This document shows positions 52,970 through 60,752 of a stretch of 64,000 nucleotides of DNA, in pieces (position 1 is the stretch's first letter; the number at the start of each line of letters is the position of its first letter). The DNA lies in NCBI GenBank assembly GCA_965230245.1, contig OZ246000.1, positions 1,116,001 through 1,180,000 of the forward strand, written 5' to 3'. A program made the position numbers and the translations under genes. Origin of the DNA: JAGNKE01 sp965230245 (GTDB lineage: Bacteria; Pseudomonadota; Alphaproteobacteria; Micavibrionales; Micavibrionaceae). Below the pieces are notes generated by a model, which was not told the origin of the DNA, did no database searches, and saw nothing but the letters and a program-made list of their open reading frames with translations.

Positions 52970-54017
52970 TTAGTATATCCTCACGCTCTGAAAGGTAAGC
53001 ACGAACCATGCGCCCCTTGTCTGAAAGAAGCAGGACAGGAGGATCATTGGAGAGTGCGTAAACAGTTGTGCCATCGGCCGAAGAAACAGAACTTTCCCAG
53101 CCTGGCGATAAGAGTGTAAGAGGCGTTCGAACATAGCTGTAGTTGTTGTACTTGAACGCAGTTGTTCTGCCGTCAACACCCTCGACATCAAGGATGACAG
53201 AATCTTTAGGCATAACGCCGCTCAGCGCCGCCGACATCTCGACATCGCCGGAAGCAAGCGTAACGCCCGGACGGATAAGAGGGGCTGTAGCAAACGGCCC
53301 GTTTCCGGGTATAACACTGTCAAATCGGTAATGGACAATATCCCGCCCGGTCGCCAGCGTAAAAATAACAGGCGTTTCAAGGCCGATAAGACGAATTGAA
53401 AGGTTGCCGTGTGCAAAATCACTATCAGGAGAAATTCTCAATATATTGGAAGTTTCCTGAGCAGAGTCCGTAATAACTTCGAAATTACCGACCCAGCTGA
53501 GATCTTCAATAGGCCAGGGAGCGCCGGATGAGTCCACAATATTAAGAGTAGTGACATAACCAAAGGCCAACCTGATGGTAAGAGGCGGACTCCCGGGGTC
53601 TAATGACACATTCTGAACAACCAACTCAGCCCTAGGATAAGGATGAACAGGCAACTCTGTTGACTCAATCGTACGATCGTAGTGCTCAAGAAGTGTTCTG
53701 ATCTCTTCGGGTCTCAGCGGCAAAATCTGGCTCAAAGCACCCTGAAAAGCTCCGCGCCGGAAGTCATCTTCCAAGTCATCGGCACTTTTTTGGAACTCAT
53801 CAAGCGTATCCTCTTCAAAAGCAAAAGGATCTTCGGAAGCCCCATCATCCAGATCTAACATCGGAAGGGAGTCTAATCCGCCAGCCTCATCAGAAGGCAT
53901 ATCCTGTGAAAAAGCCGGTGTAACTGCAATTGAGCTGCAGAGAAGAAAGGAGGTAAGAGTAAGTGCCTTCAAAAAGCGACTAACTCCAGTGATTCGAATC
54001 GATTTTTCGTATTTCAT
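52959..54017 (-). CDS. icmK: IcmK/DotH outer-membrane core protein
   Basis: A 352-residue DotH homologue. A signal peptide ends near residue 37 (TPAFSQ), followed by an acidic linker and the DotH domain: LPLRPEEIRTLLEHYDRT, VQNVSLDPGSPPLTIRLAFGYVTTLNIVDSSGAPWPIE, RLIGLETPVIFTLATGRD and IVHYRFDSVIPG. In Legionella DotH joins DotC, DotD, DotG and DotF in the outer-membrane core. No dotC or dotD gene is in the window. It is placed between dotI and dotG as in Legionella. Confidence 0.93.
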   Translation of the reverse strand: MKYEKSIRITGVSRFLKALTLTSFLLCSSIAVTPAFSQDMPSDEAGGLDSLPMLDLDDGASEDPFAFEEDTLDEFQKSADDLEDDFRRGAFQGALSQILPLRPEEIRTLLEHYDRTIESTELPVHPYPRAELVVQNVSLDPGSPPLTIRLAFGYVTTLNIVDSSGAPWPIEDLSWVGNFEVITDSAQETSNILRISPDSDFAHGNLSIRLIGLETPVIFTLATGRDIVHYRFDSVIPGNGPFATAPLIRPGVTLASGDVEMSAALSGVMPKDSVILDVEGVDGRTTAFKYNNYSYVRTPLTLLSPGWESSVSSADGTTVYALSNDPPVLLLSDKGRMVRAYLSEREDILNER

Positions 54018-54172
54018 GATAATAATCTAACCCAGATACTCAAAATTCACATAAACGATACATCGGATTTGTCTAATTGTCACGCCCTAACAACAACGTA
54101 TCATAAATAAAGTTAAAATAACATTGCATTTAACATCAATAACAAATTGAAAAAGATAAAATAAAGGACACC

Positions 54173-54883
54173 CTAGCGCGGTACGGCAACCCACTGTTCA
54201 ATACCAACGCCGTTCGGACTTTCAAGACGCGGAACGCGCACAACGACTACCGTTACGAGCAGTCCCGTATTCTGTGTTCTCGCACCGGATTGATAGGTCA
54301 GAATCAGCGGAACTTGAACGACCCATTGGTATCTTCCCGCAACAAGACCCTCTGATTCAAGGATAGGAGCACCCTTTGGCGCAGCGGTAAGAACCTGCTG
54401 GTTAACCTCTACCATTTCAATAATTCTCGATCGCTGCAACGCCTGCGTAAAACTTTCCCATCCACGTTTCGTAAAGTTACGCGAGGCTTCCTGCAGACGG
54501 CGCCTGTAGTCACTGAAACCGAAAGTCATAACTTCCGTTGTGGCCTGCGCGACCCAGGACATAAGGGCCGGCGCACTCAGATTAGGCCTGTTCAGTGGAA
54601 CCATCGGCACAAGGCGGCCATCTTCGGTCGTTGCGAAATATCTGTGCTCAGGCTGGTGCACACTAATAACATAATACATGGCACCGATAAGGCCGAGAAT
54701 CACCACACTTTGAATAAGCGTCAGCTTAAGCAAGCTACGGTAGCCGTCACGATAAAACTCGTTTCGGATAACGACGGTTCCCAGACCTGATGTATCGGCT
54801 TCAGCTGCAGGGGCATCCTTACCGCTGGGGGCAGGCGCGTTTTTTGCTTCCTTATTGTCTTTATTCTGTAATTTATTCAGCAT
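54173..54883 (-). CDS. icmL: IcmL/DotI inner-membrane protein
   Basis: A 236-residue DotI homologue (VirB8-like fold), part of the inner-membrane complex. There is a ~50-residue cytoplasmic tail, one transmembrane helix at ~54-74 and a periplasmic domain with MSWVAQATTEVMTFGFSDYRRRLQEASRNFT and WVVQVPLILTYQSGARTQNTGLLVTVVVVRV, the standard IcmL motifs. It is the first gene of the minus-strand cluster; a perfect -10 hexamer and an attenuator-like hairpin lie in the region upstream. A 155-base gap separates it from dotH. Confidence 0.94.
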   Translation of the reverse strand: MLNKLQNKDNKEAKNAPAPSGKDAPAAEADTSGLGTVVIRNEFYRDGYRSLLKLTLIQSVVILGLIGAMYYVISVHQPEHRYFATTEDGRLVPMVPLNRPNLSAPALMSWVAQATTEVMTFGFSDYRRRLQEASRNFTKRGWESFTQALQRSRIIEMVEVNQQVLTAAPKGAPILESEGLVAGRYQWVVQVPLILTYQSGARTQNTGLLVTVVVVRVPRLESPNGVGIEQWVAVPR

Positions 54884-54936
54884 GAGATTTCTTGTGCGGT
54901 GGTTTTTGTTAACGTCATTATCTTTTATTAGTGAAA

Positions 54937-54971
54937 AAAATCAATCCTCAACATTGATTTTATGTTTTTTT
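54937..54971. terminator. Bidirectional attenuator-like hairpin in the icmL leader
   Basis: Perfect 9-bp inverted repeat AAAATCAAT (54937-54945) / ATTGATTTT (54953-54961) with a 7-base loop. It is flanked by T-runs in both directions: plus strand 54965-54971, and the complement of the A-run 54934-54940. On the minus strand it lies between the proposed icmL promoter and the icmL start. The stem is AT-rich, so its strength is uncertain. Confidence 0.5.
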
Positions 54972-55037
54972 GCAATATCTCGGGTAAAAAACGTGCCTTT
55001 ACGAAAAACCTTGTGATAGTATATTTAAATCTTGCTT

Positions 55038-55068
55038 ATTATATGTGCACTTATAAAAATGGTGTAAA
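55038..55068 (-). promoter_or_regulatory. Promoter-like element for icmL/dotI
   Basis: On the minus strand: TTTACA (55063-55068), a 19-base spacer, then a perfect -10 TATAAT (55038-55043). The spacing is longer than ideal, which fits an activator-dependent promoter. The predicted start near 55031 leaves a leader of about 150 bases. Confidence 0.5.
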
Positions 55069-55072
55069 CAGG

Positions 55073-55087
55073 TTAAGTTTAGTTTAA
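55073..55087. promoter_or_regulatory. CtrA-type box TTAA-N7-TTAA
   Basis: TTAAGTTTAGTTTAA is an exact match to the full CtrA recognition pattern of alphaproteobacteria. It is centred about 49 bases upstream of the proposed icmL start and about 38 bases before the first paralog's start codon. About one exact match is expected by chance in 64 kb, so position rather than rarity is the argument. Confidence 0.4.
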
Positions 55088-55117
55088 ATTCTTACTTAGA
55101 ATGTAAAAATCAAAAAC

Positions 55118-56551
55118 ATGACAGCTGTGAAAAAAAGCCAACATAAAAATAATTTAATTTTATTTTCTTCCGGACGGCTTCTGCCCGTAGCGTTTATCTT
55201 TTGTTTTATTTTCGCTTTTGGTCTCCCCTCGGTTGCATATGCATGTGGTTGTATTTTTGCGACATGTTCGACGGCTGACTGTTCCGCTGCCAGTTCGCAG
55301 CTTCAGCAATACCATGACGATCTCGAGCAAAACACACAGGACGAATTTGATGATGATTTGGAAGCGTTCGAAGATTGGCTCATAGAGGAATTTTTTGAGG
55401 GTGAAGTCATCGAGGCAATGTCGAGAATGACAAACCAGCTAAGCGCGGTCGCCATGCAGCATACGCAGATTATCGGTGCTTTCATGGATGCAGACATTCA
55501 GATGGATACACATCGTCTTTTCCAGCAATTGCAGGCTGAGGCTCATAAGGATTACAGGCCCTCAGATGATTTTTGCTATTTTGGTACGAACGTCAGAAGT
55601 ATGGCGAATTCTGAAACAAGGGCTAAACATAACACGATTGCATTAAGCATGCATTCCATGGCGCGCCAACTGGGTAACGCGGACATGAATGCGGCGCCAA
55701 GTACTGAGCAGGATTATCGCGGGCGCTGGGATCAATTTGTCGATACATATTGTGATACCAGAGACAACAACTGGCATACACCATCGGCCCTGCCGGTCGC
55801 CGCACCAGGTTACGGGCAGCTTTCCGGCTTGGAATATGCGTGTGACCATGATGGTGCCTTCAGTGCTGCGGGCGAACCGCGCGGCGCGGCTCAGCCATGG
55901 AGGAAAAATATTGATATTGATTACCACAGGCTTGTGGAAGAGCCGCGCACAATCGAGGCAAATTTTACAGACGGCGCAATAACCGAAGATGAAGAAGATT
56001 TAATGGCTCTCTCAAGCAACCTTTTCGGCAGCCGTGTGTTAACGCGCGCACTTTCCCGTCAGAACATACAGTCCGATAATGGTAAGAAACTTTATTTGGC
56101 GTTAAGAAGCGTTGCGGCCAAGAGATCTGTCGCGCAACATTCTTTTGATGCTATTGTCGGTATCAAAACCTCGGGAACGGGCGCCGGCCTGATACCCGTG
56201 GGTCAGACAAGACAATATCTGGCATCGATTGTGAAGGAACTGATGCCTGACACCATGCCTGATGCAGAAATTTATGAGCTTATGGGGGAAGAACCGAGCT
56301 ACTTCTCTCAATTGGAAATTATGTCCAAGAAGCTTTACCAAAATCCGGATTTTTACGCCAATCTCTATGACACCCCTGCCAACGTAAATAGAAAACATGT
56401 TGCTATGAAGGCCATAGAGCTAATGCTGGACAGAGCCATTTATGAAAGCCAAATTCGTAAAGAGATGGTTGTGTCGGTACTCCTGTCAACAAAACTGAGA
56501 CCGGGGTCGAGGGAAACAAACAAAAACCTTATTGCTGCGAGCATAGATTGA
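55118..56551 (+). CDS. Exported Cys-rich paralog 1 of the type IVB-linked operon
   Basis: A 477-residue protein, first of five tandem paralogs of a family I do not recognise. A signal peptide ends near residue 42 (PSVAYA-CGC); the mature N-terminus is Cys-rich (Cys43, 45, 50, 55), followed by an acidic helix (60-95). The shared core begins near 100: VAMQHTQIIGAFMDADIQ, AEAHKDYRPSDDFCYFGT (143-156), DTYCDTRDNN, KNIDIDYHRL, EEDLMALSSNLFG, RSVAAKRSVAQHSFDAIVG, and EEPSYFSQLEIMSKKLYQNP with NLYDTPANVNRK. The core is mostly helical. It is divergent from icmL/dotI, and I infer a role with that machine. Confidence 0.75.
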   Translation: MTAVKKSQHKNNLILFSSGRLLPVAFIFCFIFAFGLPSVAYACGCIFATCSTADCSAASSQLQQYHDDLEQNTQDEFDDDLEAFEDWLIEEFFEGEVIEAMSRMTNQLSAVAMQHTQIIGAFMDADIQMDTHRLFQQLQAEAHKDYRPSDDFCYFGTNVRSMANSETRAKHNTIALSMHSMARQLGNADMNAAPSTEQDYRGRWDQFVDTYCDTRDNNWHTPSALPVAAPGYGQLSGLEYACDHDGAFSAAGEPRGAAQPWRKNIDIDYHRLVEEPRTIEANFTDGAITEDEEDLMALSSNLFGSRVLTRALSRQNIQSDNGKKLYLALRSVAAKRSVAQHSFDAIVGIKTSGTGAGLIPVGQTRQYLASIVKELMPDTMPDAEIYELMGEEPSYFSQLEIMSKKLYQNPDFYANLYDTPANVNRKHVAMKAIELMLDRAIYESQIRKEMVVSVLLSTKLRPGSRETNKNLIAASID

Positions 56552-56553
56552 TA

Positions 56554-58002
56554 ATGTCAGACAAGGACAAAGAAAAAACGACAGACATATTGCGGAGCCC
56601 TAAGGGGAACGCTTTTTCTCGGCGTGCAAAGAAAGCTCTCATGATTGTCATGATGGTCTCTGTGCTTTTTGCCGCGGTGCTGACGGTAAACAGTAAAAAG
56701 TCCGAAGCGGCATTTTGTATACCTTGTTTTGCATGCGGTATTCCCGATTGTTTGCTTGTTGCGTTGATAGCGGAAATTATCGGCGAAATTTTTGAAGCGA
56801 TTATCGAAGAAAACATCGAAGACCACATCAACAACGAAGAAAACTGGATCGTCGAAGATTTCTTCGAGGATTTCTGGGTCGTCGGCCTTGCTGAGATGTC
56901 GGAATTTCTCTCATCGACAGCCATGTATCAGATGGAAATCATCGGGGCGATGATTGACGCGAAACATCAGCTGGAGACCCAAAGGTTATTCTGGCAGCTC
57001 CATGCCGAAGCGCACAAAGATTACCATCCGAGTGAAGAGATGTGTTGGATCGGAACAGCGGCAAGAAGTTTGGCAGCCTCTGAAGAACGGGGGATGTATA
57101 ACAAAACCGTGTTATCGGAGCGCGGACTAGACAGAACGCTTGGTAATAAGGACGCAAGTTCTGCGTTCGGCGATGCAAATGATAAAAAATCACGTTGGCA
57201 GCAATTTGTAACAACGTACTGTGATCCTAAAGATAACGACTGGAAAACAGCGGGCTCCGGCCTTGATCTGGCTTGTGACCATGATGGTCCGGGCGGCTCA
57301 GGCGCTCGCGGTGCGGCTGATCCGGAGCGTAAAAATATAGATATTGATTTCACAAGACTTATAGAAGCCAATAGAACGCTCGAAATGAATTTTGAAGGGC
57401 CGACAACGTTGCCCCCGCCGGCTGATGAGGAAGATGTCCTTGCGATGTCAAGCAACCTCTATGGTAATAAAGTCTTGTCACGTGGGCTTTCACGCCAGAA
57501 CCTTACCAACCAGAATGCGCGTAAACTCTACATGCAGCTCAGAAGCGTTGCGGCAAAAAGATCTGTAGCGCAAAATACTTTTAACTCGATTGTGGGCCTA
57601 AAATCTGCCGGTACCAGCGACACATCTTTAATCTCTGGTGGCCCGCCGCTAACGCGTACCTTCCTTGCTGCTGCATTTAAGGAGTTGATGCCGACAGGTA
57701 CGCCCGACGATGAAATTTATGAAATTATCGGCGAAAATCCGAGTTATTTCGCACAGCTTGAAGTGCTTGCAAAAAAAATCTACCAAAATCCGGACTTTTA
57801 CTCAGGCCTTTACGATAAACCTGCGAACGTTGCGCGTAAGACTGTGGCAATGAAGGCGATCGGATTGATGCTTGACCGCGCACTCTACGAAAGCGAGCTA
57901 AGACAGGAAATGCTGATGTCTGTTTTGCTGTCAAGCTACTCAAGAGATAATTTCAGGTCAGTGAACAAAGACATTGTGACGACAAGGAAGCCAAGTGACT
58001 GA
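56554..58002 (+). CDS. Exported Cys-rich paralog 2
   Basis: A 482-residue paralog starting at ATG 56554, three bases after the stop of paralog 1 (a TTG at 56548 is less likely). A basic N-terminus and a hydrophobic helix (ALMIVMMVSVLFAAVLTV) end near SEA-A at residue 52; the mature end has Cys at FCIPCFACGIPDC. A hydrophobic/acidic helix then leads to the core: YQMEIIGAMIDAKHQLETQR, HAEAHKDYHPSEEMC, KNIDIDFTRLIE, EEDVLAMSSNLYG, AAKRSVAQNTFNSIVGLK and ENPSYFAQLEVLAKKIYQNP. It is closest to paralog 1, sharing the CDHDG segment and the serine-rich end. Co-translation is likely. Confidence 0.75.
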   Translation: MSDKDKEKTTDILRSPKGNAFSRRAKKALMIVMMVSVLFAAVLTVNSKKSEAAFCIPCFACGIPDCLLVALIAEIIGEIFEAIIEENIEDHINNEENWIVEDFFEDFWVVGLAEMSEFLSSTAMYQMEIIGAMIDAKHQLETQRLFWQLHAEAHKDYHPSEEMCWIGTAARSLAASEERGMYNKTVLSERGLDRTLGNKDASSAFGDANDKKSRWQQFVTTYCDPKDNDWKTAGSGLDLACDHDGPGGSGARGAADPERKNIDIDFTRLIEANRTLEMNFEGPTTLPPPADEEDVLAMSSNLYGNKVLSRGLSRQNLTNQNARKLYMQLRSVAAKRSVAQNTFNSIVGLKSAGTSDTSLISGGPPLTRTFLAAAFKELMPTGTPDDEIYEIIGENPSYFAQLEVLAKKIYQNPDFYSGLYDKPANVARKTVAMKAIGLMLDRALYESELRQEMLMSVLLSSYSRDNFRSVNKDIVTTRKPSD

Positions 58003-58003
58003 T

Positions 58004-59386
58004 ATGACAACAGGAAAGCGCATCGATGTAATACGTAGGCCGCTGAAGCTGGTAGTTGTTTTGGCTGTAATATTAGGAACATCATTTGGACCGTTTACTA
58101 AGCCGGCCGAAGCGTGTTGTACCTGCGCCGGCACACTATCAACTATTGATCCCAGTGTATGGCAGGAAGCCGAAGACGATTTTGATGAAAAAATCAATGA
58201 CGAGTTCTTACGGCTTGAACGTTTCATCGTTCATGAAATGTGGGAAGAGAGCATTCTGCCCGCGATGATGTTGATGACGGAGCAATTAACGGCAGTAGCG
58301 ATCCAGCAGGCCATGATCATTGGCACATTTTTCGATGCCAAAAACCAACTGGAGACTCAACAGCTTCATCAGGTTTTACAGGCTCGCGCTCATAAGGATT
58401 ACATTCCGAGTGTGGGAATGTGTAACTTCGGGACGACAATAAAAAGCCTCGCTGCCACGGAAACAAAAATGGAGATGAACGCATTTGTACTAAGCCAGCG
58501 TTCACAGGACAGACAGCTGGGAAATGCACATACTTCCGGTACGTACGGTAACGATATCGACAAGGACAACAGACTTCAGCAATTTGGAACGAAGTACTGC
58601 AGTGAAAAAGATAGAGATACGGCCCTGACAGGATTTTGTAGCGCCTTGGGCTGGGCCGGTCTGACGCCCGCCGAGCGTATCCAACTGGACAGAGATATTG
58701 ATTACACGACGGTTATTGACCTGCCGTGGACAATCAAAATGGATTTCAGCAATCAGGTGATTGACGGTACAACACTCGCACCTCCGGTTGACAACATTGA
58801 AGAAGAAGATGTCCTAGCACTCGCAAGTAACCTCTTTGCGCACGACATTTTCCCGCGCCCTCCCGCACGTCTCCTTGTGAATGAACCGCAAGAACAGCCG
58901 ACGGACATGCAAAAAGCATATATGGATTTGCGGGCCGTTGTTGCAAAACGCAGTGTTGCGGAGAATAGCTTTAACGCCATCGCAGGAATGAAAGCCGAAG
59001 GAAACATAGAAGATGACGCCGGAACGCCTGTCCCAATGACTGCACGCGTCTTTTTGGAGCCTATATTAATTGAATTGGGCGTGCCGCCGGCGGAAGTTCT
59101 GGAGATAATCGGTGAGAATCCAAGTTACTACGCACAGATGGAACTCCTCACCAAGAAGGTTTATCAAAACCCAGATTTTTACACGAATCTTTACGATACG
59201 CCTGCAAACGTTGACAGAAAGGCTGTTGCGTTGCAGGCCGTTAAAATGATGCAAAAATTTGATTTGTACCGCAGTTTCCTGCGAAATGAAGCTTCTTTTG
59301 CTGTTTTACTGGAACTCGCAGTGATGGAACTTCAAAATGAGATCGAAGATCAGGTTAGAATTGCTGATATGACGGACGACAGATAA
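58004..59386 (+). CDS. Exported Cys-rich paralog 3
   Basis: A 460-residue paralog; ATG 58004 begins one base after the stop of paralog 2, and GTG 57995 is an alternative. The signal peptide (LVVVLAVILGTSFGPF) ends near KPAEA, followed by CCTCAG. The core reads IQQAMIIGTFFDAKNQLETQ, ARAHKDYIPSVGMCNFGT, EEDVLALASNLF, VVAKRSVAENSFNAIAGMK and ENPSYYAQMELLTKKVYQNP. The C-terminus (LELAVMELQNEIEDQVR) is shared with paralog 4 and differs from 1 and 2, giving two subgroups. It lacks the CDHD segment. Confidence 0.75.
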   Translation: MTTGKRIDVIRRPLKLVVVLAVILGTSFGPFTKPAEACCTCAGTLSTIDPSVWQEAEDDFDEKINDEFLRLERFIVHEMWEESILPAMMLMTEQLTAVAIQQAMIIGTFFDAKNQLETQQLHQVLQARAHKDYIPSVGMCNFGTTIKSLAATETKMEMNAFVLSQRSQDRQLGNAHTSGTYGNDIDKDNRLQQFGTKYCSEKDRDTALTGFCSALGWAGLTPAERIQLDRDIDYTTVIDLPWTIKMDFSNQVIDGTTLAPPVDNIEEEDVLALASNLFAHDIFPRPPARLLVNEPQEQPTDMQKAYMDLRAVVAKRSVAENSFNAIAGMKAEGNIEDDAGTPVPMTARVFLEPILIELGVPPAEVLEIIGENPSYYAQMELLTKKVYQNPDFYTNLYDTPANVDRKAVALQAVKMMQKFDLYRSFLRNEASFAVLLELAVMELQNEIEDQVRIADMTDDR

Positions 59387-59388
59387 TT

Positions 59389-60714
59389 ATGACTTTAGGT
59401 AAAATAAATCGCTGGCTTAAAAAACCGATACTGATAGTGCTGTTGGTGGTGTTCTTATGCACGGCGCCGATAATGAGTCAGCGTGCTGAAGCTGCTTGTT
59501 GTGGCTGTTGTACATGCCTAACGGACGTTCTTTTGCCTGACGACATTACGGAATGGATTCAAAACTGGATTAACATCAACATTCATATCTTTATTCAGTT
59601 AACACTCCATCGCATTTTCTACTTCGACTGGGAATTCTGGCAGCAAAACCTGCTTCCGGCAATGATGCAGATGGCCGAACATCTTGCGGCCGTAGCGATG
59701 CAACAAACCCAGATCATCGGATCTTTCCTCGACGCTCAGGAACAACTGGAAACACAACGTCTCTTCCAACAATTAATGGCGCGCGCGCATAAAGACTATC
59801 ATCCTAGCATTGGCATGTGCGAATTCGGGACACGTATTAAAAGCCTTGCTGCATCCGAGCGTCAGGGTGAACTCGCAACAATTACAATGAGCCAGCGTTC
59901 GCAGGATAGATTAATGGGTAACGCCTTTACGGCTGGCCGGCGCGGCCCTGGTCTCGACATGAATGATCGCATCGAGCAGTTTGTATCGACATTTTGTGAT
60001 CGCAGAGACAACAACAACGCTCTTGACCTGATTTGCACATCACCTACGGGAGCAGCGGCAAACGAGCGCTACAATAAAGACATTGACTACCCCAGAACAA
60101 TTGCAAATCCATGGACCATTGATGCGGCAAACCTCACGGCTGGCGGTGCGGCGACAAATCAGGAAGAAGAAATTTTTGCGCTGGCAACAAATCTCTACGG
60201 TTTCGATACGTATTTCAGACCAAAGCCGGAAACTCTAAGAAATATGCCCAACGAAGACGTCAGTGGTGCGCAAATAGCTTATATTGACATGCGCTCCAGA
60301 ATTGCTCAGCTCAGTGTTGCCGAAGCAAGCTTTAATGCCCTTGTCGGGATGAAGGTCGAAGGAACACCGGGCAGCTATGCGTTTCTCGAGGCTTTTTTAG
60401 AAGACCTGGGTGTCCCGAATGCTGAGATCGCAGATTTTCTGGGGTCAAACCCAAGCTATAACGCACAAATGGAAATCCTGACGAAAAAGATTTATCAGGA
60501 CCCGCGTTTCTACACAAACCTTTACGATAAACCTGTGAACGTAGAGCGTAAGGGAGCGGCAATTCAGGCGATTGGCCTGATACAAAAATTTGATCTCTTC
60601 AAAAGTTACCTGAGAACGGAAGCATCTCTTTCGATCCTCCTGGAACTGGCTGTAGAAGATCTGCAAAACGAAATTGAAGATGCTATTGACGAAATAGATA
60701 TCACAACGGATTAA
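59389..60714 (+). CDS. Exported Cys-rich paralog 4
   Basis: A 441-residue paralog with a clear signal peptide (LIVLLVVFLCTAPIM ... RAEA) and the densest Cys cluster, ACCGCCTCL at residues ~36-44. An unusual aromatic/Ile-rich stretch follows (IQNWININIHIFIQ ... FYFDWEFW, ~57-84), then the core: MQQTQIIGSFLDAQEQLETQR, ARAHKDYHPSIGMCEFGT, AQLSVAEASFNALVGMKVEG and SNPSYNAQMEILTKKIYQDP. The C-terminus resembles that of paralog 3. It starts two bases after paralog 3 ends. Confidence 0.75.
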   Translation: MTLGKINRWLKKPILIVLLVVFLCTAPIMSQRAEAACCGCCTCLTDVLLPDDITEWIQNWININIHIFIQLTLHRIFYFDWEFWQQNLLPAMMQMAEHLAAVAMQQTQIIGSFLDAQEQLETQRLFQQLMARAHKDYHPSIGMCEFGTRIKSLAASERQGELATITMSQRSQDRLMGNAFTAGRRGPGLDMNDRIEQFVSTFCDRRDNNNALDLICTSPTGAAANERYNKDIDYPRTIANPWTIDAANLTAGGAATNQEEEIFALATNLYGFDTYFRPKPETLRNMPNEDVSGAQIAYIDMRSRIAQLSVAEASFNALVGMKVEGTPGSYAFLEAFLEDLGVPNAEIADFLGSNPSYNAQMEILTKKIYQDPRFYTNLYDKPVNVERKGAAIQAIGLIQKFDLFKSYLRTEASLSILLELAVEDLQNEIEDAIDEIDITTD

Positions 60715-60752
60715 GCTTGAACGAGCTCTATGAGTATGAAAATAGGGATAAA

